From positions 1-60,012 of the forward strand of contig NZ_MSDU01000021.1 in assembly GCF_001936625.1 (NCBI RefSeq): a stretch of 60,012 nucleotides of DNA. The letters run 5' to 3'. Position 1 is the first letter of the stretch, and each line of letters starts with the position of its first letter. The position numbers were made by a program, and so were the translations under genes. Origin of the DNA: Domibacillus antri (GTDB taxonomy: Bacteria; Bacillota; Bacilli; Bacillales; Domibacillaceae). The notes beneath the pieces are model-generated. The model saw nothing but the letters and a program-made list of their open reading frames with translations, did no database searches and was not told the origin of the DNA. Of this stretch, positions 39,227 through 49,997 are shown piece after piece.

Positions 39227-40327
39227 TTATACATTAAACCGGAAATGGACAACGTCGCCATCTTTCATCACGTATTCTTTCCCTTCCAGGCGCACTTTAC
39301 CCGCTTCTTTTGCTGCGGTCATTGAGCCGTTTGCCACAAGGTCATCATAGGAAACCGTTTCGGCGCGGATAAAGCCGCGTTCAAAGTCCGAGTGAATAAT
39401 GCCGGCGCATTGGGGTGCTTTCATGCCTTGGCGGAATGTCCACGCACGCACTTCCTGAACGCCTGCCGTAAAGTAAGTCGCAAGGCCGAGCAATGAATAC
39501 GCCGCTTTAATCAATTGATCAAGGCCGGATTGTTCGATGCCAAGCTCTTCTAAAAACATCGCTTTTTCATCGTCATCAAGTTCCGCAATTTCTTCTTCCA
39601 CTTTCGCGCAGATGACGATCACTTCCGATCCTTCCCCAGCTGCATAATCCCGTACTTTTTGAACATGCTCATTGCCCGACGGATCAGAAATTTCCTCTTC
39701 GCTTACATTGGCGACATACAGCATCGGCTTCGCTGTTAATAAGTGCCATTGCTTCACGATTTTTTGCTGCTCATCTGAAAATTCAATCGAGCGGGCCGGC
39801 TTGTCCGCTTCCAGCGCTTCTTTTACAATCACAAGCACATCATGTTCCGCCACCGCGTCTTTGTCTTTTTGCTTCGCAAGTTTCGCCACACGCGCAAGAC
39901 GTTTGTCCACAGATTCAAGGTCCGCAAGAATCAGTTCAAGGTTAATGACTTCGATGTCATCAATCGGATCGACTTTCCCGGATACATGTGTAATGTTTTC
40001 ATCGTCAAAGCAGCGGACAACCTGGCAGATCGCATCTACTTCACGAATGTGGGACAAAAACTTGTTTCCAAGACCTTCCCCTTTACTGGCGCCTTTTACG
40101 ATACCCGCAATATCGGTAAATTCAAACGCCGTCGGAATCGTTTTCTTCGGTGTGACCATTTCCGTTAATTTCGCAAGACGCTCATCCGGCACTTCAACGA
40201 TACCCACGTTCGGGTCAATGGTACAGAACGGATAGTTTGCCGATTCCGCTCCCGCTTTTGTAATCGCGTTAAATAATGTGGATTTTCCGACATTCGGAAG
40301 TCCAACAATGCCTGCTGTTAATGCCAT
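39227..40327 (-). CDS. ychF: Redox-regulated ribosome-binding ATPase YchF (EngD)
   Basis: An Obg-family P-loop protein of 366 residues. G1 GLPNVGKSTLFNAI near residues 8-20, G3 DIAGIVKGASKGEGLGN, and an altered G4 (NVSE instead of NKxD), which explains the family's preference for ATP. A coiled-coil insertion and the C-terminal TGS domain (TFRQGMKAPQCAGIIHSDFERGFIRAE) follow. It binds ribosomes and takes part in stress control. Normal length, usual place near rpsF. Confidence 0.97.
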   Translation of the reverse strand: MALTAGIVGLPNVGKSTLFNAITKAGAESANYPFCTIDPNVGIVEVPDERLAKLTEMVTPKKTIPTAFEFTDIAGIVKGASKGEGLGNKFLSHIREVDAICQVVRCFDDENITHVSGKVDPIDDIEVINLELILADLESVDKRLARVAKLAKQKDKDAVAEHDVLVIVKEALEADKPARSIEFSDEQQKIVKQWHLLTAKPMLYVANVSEEEISDPSGNEHVQKVRDYAAGEGSEVIVICAKVEEEIAELDDDEKAMFLEELGIEQSGLDQLIKAAYSLLGLATYFTAGVQEVRAWTFRQGMKAPQCAGIIHSDFERGFIRAETVSYDDLVANGSMTAAKEAGKVRLEGKEYVMKDGDVVHFRFNV

Positions 40328-40421
40328 ATTTATTCACTCCTTGTTTTCTCTCAAACGTACATTGTTTTCTAAACCTTTCCCCATTATATGGACTGAAGAA
40401 CAAAAAGGCAATTTCACAATG

Positions 40422-40448
40422 AAAAAAGAACGGCTTATTCGCCGCTCT
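40422..40448 (-). terminator. Terminator at the end of the DUF951 gene
   Basis: On the minus strand GAGCGGC and GCCGTTC pair with a 6-base loop and are followed by six T. The stem overlaps the stop codon. Confidence 0.7.
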
Positions 40449-40635
40449 CTGTCAGTACTTTCTTCATTTTTTTCGCAAATTCACGGCGCGGCAGCATAAC
40501 GCTGTGGCCGCAGCCTTCGCACTTAATTCGAATGTCCATGCCAAGCCGGATGATTTTCCAGCGATTCGTGCCGCATGGGTGGGGTTTTTTCATTTCAACA
40601 ACATCATTTAACTCAAATTGTTTTTCTTCCATCAT
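40435..40635 (-). CDS. DUF951 zinc-ribbon-like protein (YyzM-like)
   Basis: A 66-residue protein with FELNDVVEMKKPHPCGTNRWKIIRLGMDIRIKCEGCGHSVMLPRREF. The Cys of HPCG and the CEGC pair could bind a metal or nucleic acid. The family is found beside ychF in most Firmicutes; function unknown. Its start overlaps the MscS gene stop by ATGA. Confidence 0.9.
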   Translation of the reverse strand: MMEEKQFELNDVVEMKKPHPCGTNRWKIIRLGMDIRIKCEGCGHSVMLPRREFAKKMKKVLTESGE

Positions 40636-41546
40636 GCTGTTCCCCCATCTTTCCGCTTTTCTGCTCCGAGTTCTTCTGTTTTTGAATACATCACCATACG
40701 CGGATACGGAATTTCAATACCATGTTCATCCAGGCATTCTTTAATTTCTTTTCTCATCATCCGCGCGATATACCAATGATTCATCGGTGTCGTTTCTGCT
40801 GTAATACGCAGCGTCACATCCGATGCCGCCAGCATTTGAATGCCCAGCAGCTTCGGCGTTGCCACAATTTCAGGATACTTATCCTGAAGTGTTTCAAGCA
40901 ATTCATTAATAATCCGTTCCGCTTCAGAAATATTTTCCTCATAAGCGATGCCGACGTCGACGACTGCAACACTGTTATGAAGAGAAAAATTAGTCACTTC
41001 CACAATGCTTCCATTTGGTAAAATATGCAGTTCACCGGTCCACTGTTTAATTTTTGTTGTACGGAGTCCGATTTCTTCCACCGTTCCTTCAAATTGGCCG
41101 ATCCGGACAAAATCACCGACGGAAAATTGATCTTCAAAAATAATGAAAAACCCGGTGATGACATCACGAACAAGGTTTTGCGCACCAAAACCAATGGCAA
41201 GACCAAGGACACCGGCACCGGCAATCAGCCCTTTTACATCAAATGACAAAACAGCCAAAACATTGACGAGTGCAATAAAGTACACAACGTATGCCAGCAC
41301 ATTTTCAATTAATTTTAACAGTGTATTTTCACGCCGCTCTGAAAAGGTAAGCGGTGCTTTTGAGCGAATCGCGAAAAAGTTGCGAATCGCCAGTTTGCCT
41401 ACTTTCACAATGAGCATAGCAGCAAAAATGGTCAAAATAATTTTAATAGTGCCTTCCCCAAATGCAAGCCACGTCTCTTCATTTGTAAATCTTGCCCACA
41501 GTTTTTCAAGGGCGCGCTGGTACGTCGATAATGATTGTTCTTCCAA
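40632..41546 (-). CDS. MscS-family small-conductance mechanosensitive channel
   Basis: A 304-residue channel with three N-terminal helices. The pore helix block is VLGLAIGFGAQNLVRDVITGFFIIFEDQFSVGDFVRIG, and the cytoplasmic vestibule has TTKIKQWTGELHILPNGSI and a C-terminal beta domain. It releases solutes on hypo-osmotic shock, which suits an organism that accumulates ectoine. It shares ATGA with the DUF951 gene downstream. Confidence 0.94.
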   Translation of the reverse strand: MEEQSLSTYQRALEKLWARFTNEETWLAFGEGTIKIILTIFAAMLIVKVGKLAIRNFFAIRSKAPLTFSERRENTLLKLIENVLAYVVYFIALVNVLAVLSFDVKGLIAGAGVLGLAIGFGAQNLVRDVITGFFIIFEDQFSVGDFVRIGQFEGTVEEIGLRTTKIKQWTGELHILPNGSIVEVTNFSLHNSVAVVDVGIAYEENISEAERIINELLETLQDKYPEIVATPKLLGIQMLAASDVTLRITAETTPMNHWYIARMMRKEIKECLDEHGIEIPYPRMVMYSKTEELGAEKRKDGGTA

Positions 41547-41623
41547 AAGAAGCCCTCCTTACTGTTTCATGAAACGTCCTCATTTTAACAGGAAACCAGC
41601 TTCATTTACAGTAGAGCGGTTTT

Positions 41624-42313
41624 TTAAAACGAAACAAGGATGCCAACGGATACAATAGCCGGCAGCAAATTTGCCACGCGGATGTTTGTCATTCCGAGTA
41701 GATTCAGCCCGATGGCCAAAATCATGATTCCTCCCGCTGCCGTCATTTCCAAAATAAAAGCATCCATCCACGCCTGCGGCACAAATCGGTCAATCTGTGT
41801 GGCAAGCAGCGCAATGGTTCCTTGATACAGAAATACAGGCACCGCGGAAAATAAAACACCTATACCGAGTGTTGTGGTTAAAATAAGAGCCGTAATTCCA
41901 TCGATCAGCGATTTTGTAAATAAAACTTCGTGATTACCTCGAATGCCGCTGTCCAGTGCACCGATCACACCCATCGCCCCAATGACAAAAATTAACGTCG
42001 CAGTCACAAATCCTTGCGAAATGCTTCCGGTGCCGCTTGAGCCAACCTTTCGTTCCAGCCACTCTCCCAGGCTGTTTAAACGCTCGTCCAGTCTCAGCAG
42101 TTCACCGGCAAGTGCACCCGTTACAAGACTGATAATCACAAGCAAAAAATTCTCGCTTTTTAACGCCATCTGCAGCCCGAGAACGCTGACGGCAAGTCCA
42201 ATGGCATGCATAACTGTCCCTTTGATTCCTTCCGGGATGCGGGTCAGCATCTTTCCAAGCAAAGCGCCAGCCGCAATCGCCAGCCCATTTACGAGTGAAC
42301 CGATTAAAAACAT
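41624..42313 (-). CDS. DUF554 integral membrane protein
   Basis: A 229-residue protein with about six to seven helices, beginning MFLIGSLVNGLAIAAGALLGKML, with the repeated glycine-rich segments GITALILTTTLGIGVLFSAVPVFLYQGTIALLA typical of DUF554 (YdfK/YqgA group). Function unknown. It starts 14 bases after parB and is probably on the parAB transcript, where B. subtilis has yyaC instead. Confidence 0.85.
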   Translation of the reverse strand: MFLIGSLVNGLAIAAGALLGKMLTRIPEGIKGTVMHAIGLAVSVLGLQMALKSENFLLVIISLVTGALAGELLRLDERLNSLGEWLERKVGSSGTGSISQGFVTATLIFVIGAMGVIGALDSGIRGNHEVLFTKSLIDGITALILTTTLGIGVLFSAVPVFLYQGTIALLATQIDRFVPQAWMDAFILEMTAAGGIMILAIGLNLLGMTNIRVANLLPAIVSVGILVSF

Positions 42314-42327
42314 CCTAATACCCTCTG

Positions 42328-43173
42328 CTATTCTTGATCGAGCATTTCCAAAATCCGGTTTAAATCGTCAGCTGACATATATTCAATCTCAATTTTCCCT
42401 TTTTTGCCGTTTTTCGATTGGCGGATTTGAACGGAGGTACCGAACTTTGCGCGCAGTGCTTCCTCTCGATCTATGATAAATACATCTTTTTTTACCGGTT
42501 TTGTTTCACGTGAAACATTGTCATTTAATTTGCGGATCCAGACTTCCATCTGGCGAACCGTCCATCCTTCCGCCACCGCTTTTATCGCCGCTTCATTTTG
42601 CTGTTTCTTATGTTTCAAGCCGAGCAGCGCACGGGCGTGTCCCATTGACAGTTTTTCTTCGGCGATAAAGGTTTGGATTTCTGCCGGAAGTCCAAGCAGA
42701 CGGACATAGTTGGCGATATGCGGACGGCTTTTTCCGATCCGGGCGGCGAGCTCTGCCTGTGTAATCTTTAGTTTATCCATGATGAGCTGATAGGCAGCCG
42801 CTTCTTCCATCACCGTTAAATCTTCACGCTGCAGGTTTTCGAGAAGCGCAAGTTCCATCATCTGCTCTTCTGTCAACTCTTTTACGATAGCCGGCACTTC
42901 TTTCAATCCGGCTGCTTGTGCAGCACGAAAGCGGCGCTCTCCAGCAACAATTTCATAGCCTTTAATACTTTTGCGAAGCACGATTGGCTGCAAAATGCCG
43001 TGTGATTCAATCGACTGCTTTAATTCATCAATCGCTTCCTCGTTAAAAATCTTTCGCGGCTGATGCGGGTTTGGACGTATTTCTTTTACGGATATGTCTT
43101 CAACAGTACTATTATTTTCAGGTCTTAAATCCTTAAAAAGCGCATCAAGGCCTTTGCCAAGTCCTTTAGCCAT
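42328..43173 (-). CDS. parB: Chromosome-partitioning protein ParB (Spo0J)
   Basis: A CTP-dependent DNA clamp that loads at parS, spreads and recruits SMC. 281 residues from ATG 43173 ([16 protein letters not shown]); the longer frame upstream lies in parA. Visible motifs: [21 protein letters not shown], the CTP-site [11 protein letters not shown], the ENLQREDL block, the helix-turn-helix [19 protein letters not shown] and the C-terminal dimerisation region. A parS site lies within the gene. Overlaps parA by eight bases. Confidence 0.97.
   Translation of the reverse strand: MAKGLGKGLDALFKDLRPENNSTVEDISVKEIRPNPHQPRKIFNEEAIDELKQSIESHGILQPIVLRKSIKGYEIVAGERRFRAAQAAGLKEVPAIVKELTEEQMMELALLENLQREDLTVMEEAAAYQLIMDKLKITQAELAARIGKSRPHIANYVRLLGLPAEIQTFIAEEKLSMGHARALLGLKHKKQQNEAAIKAVAEGWTVRQMEVWIRKLNDNVSRETKPVKKDVFIIDREEALRAKFGTSVQIRQSKNGKKGKIEIEYMSADDLNRILEMLDQE
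42502..42517. promoter_or_regulatory. parS site inside parB
   Basis: TGTTTCACGTGAAACA, perfect consensus, in the 3' third of parB, the same placement as in B. subtilis spo0J. It encodes part of NVSRET. Confidence 0.97.
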
Positions 43174-43927
43174 GTGCTGCCACCTCTTTCGCAAAGTCAA
43201 GATACACTTCTGCACCGCGTGAACGGGCATCGTAAAGCATTACCGGTTTCCCATGGCTTGGCGCTTCACTTAAACGCACATTGCGCGGAATAACGGTTTG
43301 ATACACTTTATCATGAAAATATTTTTTCACTTCTTCCACCACTTGAATACTCAAATTGGTCCGAGCGTCAAACATTGTAAGCAGTACACCTTCTATATAT
43401 AAATCTTTATTTAAATGCGTTTGAACGAGGCGCACTGTATTTAACAATTGATTGAGTCCTTCGAGTGCATAATACTCACACTGCACCGGAATTAAAACAG
43501 AATCGGCTGCTGTTAATGCATTAACCGTTAACAGTCCAAGTGAAGGGGGACAATCAATGATAATATAATCAAAGCTTTCCCTGAGCGGCTCCAATGCTTT
43601 TTTAAGCCGCAGTTCGCGTGAAATGGCAGATACAAGCTCAATTTCCGCTCCCGCCAGTGCAATCGTGGCGGGGGCTGCATACATGCATTCCGCAGCTGTC
43701 GGTTTAATGACATCTACAAGCTCTACGTCATCCACAAGGACATCATAGATGCATTGTTCCACCGTGCTTTTTTCAATGCCGGCCCCGCTTGTTGCATTAC
43801 CTTGTGGATCAATATCAAGAAGCAGTACTTTTTTTTGAAGCGAGGCGAGAGAAGCCCCTAGATTAACGGATGTGGTCGTTTTTCCTACACCGCCTTTTTG
43901 ATTGGCAATCGTAATTACTTTCCCCAA
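43166..43927 (-). CDS. parA: Chromosome-partitioning ATPase ParA (Soj)
   Basis: A deviant Walker A ATPase of 253 residues: [17 protein letters not shown] near residues 8-22, [13 protein letters not shown], and [17 protein letters not shown]. With ParB it separates origins and modulates DnaA. The gene has a separate transcript from noc: a strong terminator lies between them. Length and all motifs are normal. Confidence 0.97.
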   Translation of the reverse strand: MGKVITIANQKGGVGKTTTSVNLGASLASLQKKVLLLDIDPQGNATSGAGIEKSTVEQCIYDVLVDDVELVDVIKPTAAECMYAAPATIALAGAEIELVSAISRELRLKKALEPLRESFDYIIIDCPPSLGLLTVNALTAADSVLIPVQCEYYALEGLNQLLNTVRLVQTHLNKDLYIEGVLLTMFDARTNLSIQVVEEVKKYFHDKVYQTVIPRNVRLSEAPSHGKPVMLYDARSRGAEVYLDFAKEVAAHG

Positions 43928-44008
43928 TGGAAGACACCTGCTTTCTTCTGTCCGTGTTGTCTGTCTCTTATTTTAACAAAATAAACGATTTTTTGCTTTT
44001 TTCCATGC

Positions 44009-44050
44009 AAAAAAGCCGTTTTTTAACTCAATTGAGTAAAAACGGCTTTT
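44009..44050 (-). terminator. Terminator of noc
   Basis: AAAAGCCGTTTTT and AAAAACGGCTTTT pair across a short AT loop that itself contains ACTCAATTGAGT. On the minus strand it ends in six T. Confidence 0.9.
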
Positions 44051-44056
44051 CAGTCG

Positions 44057-44905
44057 TCATTGTTTCGGTTTTTTCGGTATTTGAATCGTAATCCGATAGA
44101 AATCGTCACTTTCTTCCTCTGACTGCTCCACTTGAATACCGCTTTCCTGAACAAGTGACAATGACTGCCGAATCGTATTTACCGCGATGCGAATGTCCCG
44201 GCTGACCGCTTTTTTACGCGGCTTTGGCTGCTCTTTTTCAAGCATTTTTATAACCCGGTCTTCTGTCTGTTTTACATTCAACTGTTTTGCCAGCATAATT
44301 TGAAGCAGCTCACTTTGCAGCTGCGGCTTTTTCAGCGGCAGAAGAGCACGTGCATGCCGTTCTGTAATGTGCTTTTCCGCCACAGCTTGCTGCACATCTT
44401 CCGGCAGTTTTAAAAGGCGAAGTTTATTCGCAATAAACGACTGGCTTTTTCCGACCATGACAGCGAGTGACTGCTGTGTCATCTCATGTAAATCGAGCAG
44501 TCTTTTGTACGCGGCTGCTTCTTCAACCGGCGATAATTCTTCCCGCTGTACATTTTCAATTAAAGCGGCGGACGCTGTCTGTTCATCGGTAAACGAACGG
44601 ATGATGACCGGAACAGCCGTATGTCCGAGGCTTAGTGCCGCTCTGTACCGTCTTTCACCGGCAATGATTTCATAACGGTCCTCTTCTATCTCTCTTACGA
44701 CAATCGGCTGAATAATGCCGTGTACAGCAATCGTTGACGCCAGCTCTTGAATTTTTTCTTCTTGAAAGACAATGCGCGGCTGAAATCGATTTGGCTGAAT
44801 GCATTGAACGGAAATTTCTTTTACTTCGTCTGCCGGCAGCATGATTGCGACATCGGATGACTGTTCACTTTTCCCTCCAAATAAACGGGAAAAAGGACGC
44901 TTCAT
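44057..44905 (-). CDS. noc: Nucleoid occlusion protein Noc
   Basis: A ParB paralogue of 282 residues that binds Noc sites and blocks division over the nucleoid. The N-terminus MKRPFSRLFGGKSEQS is the membrane-targeting amphipathic segment of Noc. The CTP-site is GERRYRAALSLG, with ENVQREEL and helix-turn-helix AVMVGKSQSFIANKLRLL. The start is ATG 44905 after AGAAGGTGG. It lies between rsmG and parA, the Bacillus arrangement, and has its own terminator. Confidence 0.95.
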   Translation of the reverse strand: MKRPFSRLFGGKSEQSSDVAIMLPADEVKEISVQCIQPNRFQPRIVFQEEKIQELASTIAVHGIIQPIVVREIEEDRYEIIAGERRYRAALSLGHTAVPVIIRSFTDEQTASAALIENVQREELSPVEEAAAYKRLLDLHEMTQQSLAVMVGKSQSFIANKLRLLKLPEDVQQAVAEKHITERHARALLPLKKPQLQSELLQIMLAKQLNVKQTEDRVIKMLEKEQPKPRKKAVSRDIRIAVNTIRQSLSLVQESGIQVEQSEEESDDFYRITIQIPKKPKQ

Positions 44906-44972
44906 GACTACACCACCTTCTCTTTTCTCCACCTGTTACTATTCGCCATGAGGCGCCCTGTTCCTGCTATCA

Positions 44973-45689
44973 TTATTCAATTGGTGTTTTATTTGGTGTT
45001 CCCGGCTTGCGCGGGTATTTTTTCGGTGTATCTTTTTCTTTGCGGATCACGATAATGGTCCGTTCACTTTCTTCCACAGGAAGACGGAACGAAAAAACAT
45101 TTTCTGTTTTTCCGCCCAGCACGTGAATAGCTTTCGCCGCTGCTGCCATTTCATCGGCTGCGCTCGCTGCTTTCATTGCGACGAAAATACCGCCCGTTTT
45201 GGCAAAAGGCAGGCATAGCTCTGAAAGTACGGACATGCGGGCAACGGCACGGGCAGTCACAATATCATACTGCTCGCGATGTTCCGGTTTCCGGCCCATT
45301 TCTTCTGCTCTTCCATGTACAAAATGAACATTTTCCAGCTTCAATTCAGACGCAAGATGGTTCAGAAATGTAATTCGTTTATTTAATGAATCAATAATTG
45401 TCACGTCGAGCTGCGGAAACGCGATTTTTAGTGGAATACTTGGAAACCCTGCCCCCGCTCCGACATCACAAATACGGAATGGCTTCGTTAAATCGGTATA
45501 CATGGCCGCTGTCAGCGAGTCAAAAAAATGTTTAACGTACACATCTTCCTGTTTGGTAATGGCCGTTAAGTTCATTTTTTCATTCCATTCAACGAGCAGC
45601 TCATAATAGCGGTGAAATTGATTCATTTGCTTATCTGAAAGCACAATGCCTTTTTCAGCAAGAGCCATTTGAAATTGATCGATTTTCAT
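44973..45689 (-). CDS. rsmG: 16S rRNA 7-methylguanosine-527 methyltransferase
   Basis: A class I SAM methyltransferase of 238 residues that methylates G527 of 16S rRNA; its loss gives low-level streptomycin resistance. SAM site [18 protein letters not shown], followed by [17 protein letters not shown] and [18 protein letters not shown] choose ATG 45689 after GGAAGG; it overlaps the mnmG region end only in the longer frame. A Pro/Lys-rich tail is typical of Bacillus. Confidence 0.95.
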   Translation of the reverse strand: MKIDQFQMALAEKGIVLSDKQMNQFHRYYELLVEWNEKMNLTAITKQEDVYVKHFFDSLTAAMYTDLTKPFRICDVGAGAGFPSIPLKIAFPQLDVTIIDSLNKRITFLNHLASELKLENVHFVHGRAEEMGRKPEHREQYDIVTARAVARMSVLSELCLPFAKTGGIFVAMKAASAADEMAAAAKAIHVLGGKTENVFSFRLPVEESERTIIVIRKEKDTPKKYPRKPGTPNKTPIE

Positions 45690-45702
45690 TGAGAGACCTT
45701 CC

Positions 45703-47595
45703 TTATTCGCTGCCGGTCCGCGCAACACGGCCCTGCTCGATATAGATCAGTAAAATGGAAATATCAGCCGGATTGACCCCGGAAATACGTGACGCCTGCG
45801 CAATCGAGAGCGGCCGTACTTCTTTCAAGTTTGTCCGTGCTTCGTTGGCAATGCCGCTGATCGCATCATAATCAATGTCAGCCGGAATTTTTTTGTTTTC
45901 CATCTTTTTCATTCGTTCTACCTGCTGAAGCGATTTTTCAATATAGCCTTCATATTTACTCTGAATTTCTACCTGCTCTTCCACTTCTTCGTCCAACTGA
46001 CGATCCGCCGGTATAAGCTGTTTGATCGCTTCATATGTCATTTCCGGACGGCGGAGTAAATCCGCACCGCGAATACCGTCTTTCAACTCACTTCCGCCTG
46101 CTTCACGAATAATAGCCTGCGTTTTTTCATCCGGTTTAATAATCGTTGATTTTAACCGGTCTATTTCCTCGGCAATCGCCGCTTTTTTCGCTGTAAAGGC
46201 AGCATAGCGTTCTTCTGAAATCATACCAAGTTTATAGCCGATTTCGGTTAAACGAAGATCCGCATTGTCATGACGGAGCAATAAACGGTATTCCGCCCGT
46301 GATGTTAACAGTCGATACGGCTCACTTGTTCCTTTTGTGACAAGGTCATCGATCATAACGCCGATATAGGCATCTGAGCGGCTTAAGACAACTTCTTCTT
46401 TGCCGAGAACACGGCAAGCTGCATTAATTCCGGCCATGAGTCCTTGTCCGGCCGCTTCCTCGTAACCGGATGTACCATTAATTTGTCCCGCTGTGTATAA
46501 GTTTTTTACTCTTTTTGTTTCCAGAGTCGGCCACAGTTGCGTCGGCACCACTGCATCGTACTCAATTGCATAACCTGCTCGCATCAGCTGAGCTTTTTCA
46601 AGACCCGGAATAGTCCGGAGCATGCGGTACTGCACGTCTTCCGGCAAGCTTGTCGAAAATCCCTGCACATATACTTCTTCTGTATTACGGCCCTCCGGCT
46701 CAAGAAAAATTTGATGTCGCGGTTTGTCGTTGAAACGGACGACTTTGTCTTCAATTGACGGACAGTAGCGCGGGCCACGCCCTTTAATGACGCCAGAATA
46801 CATCGGAGAACGATGCAGATTTTCGCCAATGATATGATGCGTTTCTTCATTCGTGTACGTGAGCCAGCATGGAAGCTGATCCGTAATATATTCCTTCGTT
46901 TCGTAACTGAACGCACGCGGCACATCATCACCCGGTTGAATTTCCGTTTTTGAATAGTCAATTGTCCGGCTGTTCACGCGCGGTGGTGTACCTGTTTTGA
47001 AGCGGACAAGTTCCAGGCCGAGTTCTTCGAGGTGTTCGGATAACTTTAGAGACGGCTGCTGGTTATTCGGGCCGCTTGAATATTTCAAATCACCGAGAAT
47101 AATTTCCCCGCGTAAAAACGTTCCGCTCGTAATAACAACTGCTTTTGAGCGATACATGGCACCTGTTTGTGTAATGATTCCGCGGCATTCACCGTCTTCA
47201 ATAATTAATCGTTCCGCCATCCCTTGAATGAGTGTCAAGTTCGGTTCATTTTCAATCGTTTTCTTCATTTCCTGCTGATACAAGACTTTATCGGCCTGCG
47301 CACGCAGCGCGCGGACAGCCGGCCCTTTTCTTGTATTCAACATTCTCATTTGAATGTGTGTTTTATCTATATTTTTCGCCATCTCGCCGCCAAGCGCGTC
47401 AATTTCCCGCACAACAATTCCTTTTGCCGGTCCGCCCACTGACGGGTTGCATGGCATGTAGGCAATCATGTCGAGGTTAATCGTAATCATTAACGTTTTA
47501 GCACCAACCCGGGCGGAAGCAAGACCTGCTTCTACGCCCGCGTGCCCTGCTCCAATGACGACAACATCAAATTCGCCTGCTTCATAATAATTCAT
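45703..47595 (-). CDS. mnmG: tRNA cmnm5U34 modification enzyme MnmG (GidA)
   Basis: The 630-residue FAD partner of MnmE. FAD-binding [21 protein letters not shown] near the N-terminus, the [21 protein letters not shown] block with its conserved Cys before it, and [18 protein letters not shown]. With MnmE it modifies uridine 34 of several tRNAs, using methylene-tetrahydrofolate. 22 bases after mnmE. Intact. Confidence 0.97.
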   Translation of the reverse strand: MNYYEAGEFDVVVIGAGHAGVEAGLASARVGAKTLMITINLDMIAYMPCNPSVGGPAKGIVVREIDALGGEMAKNIDKTHIQMRMLNTRKGPAVRALRAQADKVLYQQEMKKTIENEPNLTLIQGMAERLIIEDGECRGIITQTGAMYRSKAVVITSGTFLRGEIILGDLKYSSGPNNQQPSLKLSEHLEELGLELVRFKTGTPPRVNSRTIDYSKTEIQPGDDVPRAFSYETKEYITDQLPCWLTYTNEETHHIIGENLHRSPMYSGVIKGRGPRYCPSIEDKVVRFNDKPRHQIFLEPEGRNTEEVYVQGFSTSLPEDVQYRMLRTIPGLEKAQLMRAGYAIEYDAVVPTQLWPTLETKRVKNLYTAGQINGTSGYEEAAGQGLMAGINAACRVLGKEEVVLSRSDAYIGVMIDDLVTKGTSEPYRLLTSRAEYRLLLRHDNADLRLTEIGYKLGMISEERYAAFTAKKAAIAEEIDRLKSTIIKPDEKTQAIIREAGGSELKDGIRGADLLRRPEMTYEAIKQLIPADRQLDEEVEEQVEIQSKYEGYIEKSLQQVERMKKMENKKIPADIDYDAISGIANEARTNLKEVRPLSIAQASRISGVNPADISILLIYIEQGRVARTGSE

Positions 47596-47617
47596 GCTTC
47601 GTTTTCCTTTCTAATGA

Positions 47618-49003
47618 TTATTTCCCTAGGCAAAATTGTGAAAACAGCTGATCAATCAAACTTTCATGAACGCTTTCTCCGATTATTTCACCGAGTAATT
47701 CCCACGTTCTCGTCAAATCAATTTGGACAATATCAATCGGTACACCGGACTCTACGCCGTTAATCGCATCGGTAATGGATCGATTTGCCTGATTTAAAAG
47801 CGCAATATGCCGGGAGTTAGAGACGTATGTCATATCCTGAGCGCCGACTGCTCCTGAGAAAAAGAGCGACGCAACCGCTTCTTCCAGTTCATCAATTCCC
47901 TGCTCTTCCAGAAGCGATGTTGTCACAAGCCTGTTGTCTTTGGCCAATTCCCGCACGCGCTCCATATTTATTTTCGGCGGAAGATCTGTTTTATTCACAA
48001 TAACAATAACATCCATACCATCAACGGCCTCAAACAAGTTTTCATCTTCCTGCGACAGTTCATCCGAATAGTTTAACACAAGTAGTATTAAATCGGCTTC
48101 CTTCAGTACTTTTCTTGACCGTTCGACACCGATCCGTTCAACAATATCCTCCGTTTCGCGAATACCCGCTGTATCGACAAGACGAAGCGGAACACCGCGT
48201 ACATTCACATATTCTTCAATGACATCACGCGTCGTTCCGGGAATATCCGTAACAATTGCTTTATTTTCCTGAACGAGTGCATTTAGGAGCGATGATTTTC
48301 CGACGTTCGGCCGGCCGACAATGACAGTGGATAATCCTTCACGCAAAATTTTCCCTTGTTCCGCTGTCCGGAGCAGCCGGTCAATTTCAGACTGCACAAA
48401 TTGTGATTTTTCAAGTAATACGCGATGCGTCATTTCTTCCACATCGTCATATTCCGGATAGTCAATATTCACTTCCACGTGGGCAAGCGTTTCTAAAATT
48501 TCCTGGCGCAGTTTTTGAATAAGCTTTGACAGACGGCCTTCCACTTGATTCAAAGCGACGTTCATCGCTTTATCCGTTTTGGCGCGAATTAAATCCATGA
48601 CTGCTTCTGCCTGTGACAGGTCAATTCGGCCGTTTAAAAAAGCACGCTTCGTGAATTCTCCCGGTTCTGCAAGACGCGCTCCTTCATTTAAAACAATCTG
48701 CAAAACACGATTAACCGCCGTTATTCCTCCGTGGCAGTTAATTTCCACGACGTCTTCCCGCGTGAAGGTTTTCGGTCCCTTCATTAAAGACACCATTACT
48801 TCTTCCGCCGTACGTCCTGTGGATGGATCTATTAAGTGCCCGTAATGTATCGTATGACTCGGTACTGTGGATAACGTTTTGCTCCCCGGCGCGCGGAATA
48901 CTTTATCCGCAATGGAAATAGCTTCATCACCACTTAACCGGACGATCGCAATCGCTCCTTCACCAGGCGGTGTTGAAATCGCGGCAATTGTGTCAAATTC
49001 CAT
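47618..49003 (-). CDS. mnmE: tRNA modification GTPase MnmE (TrmE)
   Basis: A 461-residue homodimeric GTPase. N-terminal folate-binding domain [25 protein letters not shown], a helical domain, and an inserted G domain with G1 [16 protein letters not shown]3 DTAGIRE and G4 NKTD. The catalytic Cys is in the C-terminal FCLGK. I choose ATG 49003, preceded by GAGGTGG, over the GTG at 49012. In most Bacillaceae jag lies directly upstream; here the preceding 210 bases hold only the yidC terminator. Confidence 0.97.
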   Translation of the reverse strand: MEFDTIAAISTPPGEGAIAIVRLSGDEAISIADKVFRAPGSKTLSTVPSHTIHYGHLIDPSTGRTAEEVMVSLMKGPKTFTREDVVEINCHGGITAVNRVLQIVLNEGARLAEPGEFTKRAFLNGRIDLSQAEAVMDLIRAKTDKAMNVALNQVEGRLSKLIQKLRQEILETLAHVEVNIDYPEYDDVEEMTHRVLLEKSQFVQSEIDRLLRTAEQGKILREGLSTVIVGRPNVGKSSLLNALVQENKAIVTDIPGTTRDVIEEYVNVRGVPLRLVDTAGIRETEDIVERIGVERSRKVLKEADLILLVLNYSDELSQEDENLFEAVDGMDVIVIVNKTDLPPKINMERVRELAKDNRLVTTSLLEEQGIDELEEAVASLFFSGAVGAQDMTYVSNSRHIALLNQANRSITDAINGVESGVPIDIVQIDLTRTWELLGEIIGESVHESLIDQLFSQFCLGK

Positions 49004-49185
49004 CTTTTCCACCTCTTTCGCATTTTCATTTTATCTATAGCAGCCAATGGCTTCTTTTTCATTCCCTAAATAAATAGGATACCACAGCCCGTCAATGAAA
49101 AAAAGATAATGAATTCTCCACATGTTGATAACTCCATAATAACTTTTATTTTAAAAAAGGTTTTAATTTCCTTTTTTTAATAAAT

Positions 49186-49220
49186 AAAAAGACATTGTCT
49201 GAAGAGACAATGTCCTTTTA
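49186..49220 (-). terminator. Terminator of the rnpA-yidC transcript
   Basis: On the minus strand GGACATTGTCT and AGACAATGTCT pair around a CTTC tetraloop and are followed by five T. It lies just past the yidC stop, where jag would be expected. Confidence 0.92.
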
Positions 49221-49223
49221 TTT

Positions 49224-49973
49224 TTACATAATAGATGGATCCTGTGCTTTGTTCGGTCCATTAATAATGAGTGTCTGGACAATCATAAAAATACTGCCGA
49301 CAACCCAATATAGCGATAGCGCCGCCGGGAGTGTAATCCCGAAGACAATAATCATAACCGGCATAAGCCAAAGCATCATCGCCATCTGCGGATTTTGATT
49401 GACTGTTCCGGCCATCATCAATTTTTGCTGGAAGAATGTAAACACACCGGCAAGAACCGACAAAATAATATCCGGTGAACCAAGATCAAACCATAAAAAT
49501 GTATGGTGTTTAATTTCTTCCGTACGCATAATTGCCTGATAAAGACCGATGATGATCGGCATTTGAACTAAAATCGGGAAACAGCCGGCAAGCGGGTTTA
49601 CACCATGCTTTTGAAAAAGTGCCATCGTTTCCTGCTGTAATTTTTGCTGTGTCTGTGCATCTTTTGATTTATATTTTTCCTGAATTTTTTTAATTTCAGG
49701 CTGCAGCAGCTGCATCGCTTTTGCACTTTTTGTCTGTTTAATCATAAGCGGCAATATGATAATTCGGATAATAATCGTCACCACAACGATCCCCAGGCCA
49801 TAGCCGCCTACTAAATTGGATGTAGCTGTAATAAATTGCGAAAGCGGGTAAATGACATATTCATTCCAAAACCCTTCACTATCTGCTGTAATTTCCTGAT
49901 TGACTTCTGTACAGCCGGCAAGCAATACAGAAAAAAGAGCCAGAATCAGAAATGAAAGCGTTCTTTTATTCAA
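49224..49973 (-). CDS. yidC: Membrane protein insertase YidC (SpoIIIJ-type)
   Basis: A 249-residue YidC/Oxa1 protein with a lipoprotein signal (lipobox LLAGC, Cys21), the Gram-positive type. Five helices follow, including [24 protein letters not shown] with the functional Arg in the cavity, and [25 protein letters not shown]. It inserts membrane proteins alone or with SecYEG. The start codon is TTG 49973 after AGGGGGC. It lacks the usual jag neighbour. Confidence 0.94.
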   Translation of the reverse strand: MNKRTLSFLILALFSVLLAGCTEVNQEITADSEGFWNEYVIYPLSQFITATSNLVGGYGLGIVVVTIIIRIIILPLMIKQTKSAKAMQLLQPEIKKIQEKYKSKDAQTQQKLQQETMALFQKHGVNPLAGCFPILVQMPIIIGLYQAIMRTEEIKHHTFLWFDLGSPDIILSVLAGVFTFFQQKLMMAGTVNQNPQMAMMLWLMPVMIIVFGITLPAALSLYWVVGSIFMIVQTLIINGPNKAQDPSIM

Positions 49974-49997
49974 ACTATTACGCCCCCTATCATTTGC

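Noticed and set aside
39672-40235. A 187-codon frame antisense to ychF, and similar long frames antisense to htrC (19528-20043), the DUF554 gene/parB (41943-42476) and the MscS gene (41143-41658)
   Set aside because: All mirror a well-supported gene on the other strand, show low-complexity Ser/Arg-rich composition and lack ribosome sites.
41562-41577. Third parS-like site (TGTTTCATGAAACG)
   Set aside because: It lacks the central CG pair of TGTTTCACGTGAAACA, which ParB requires.
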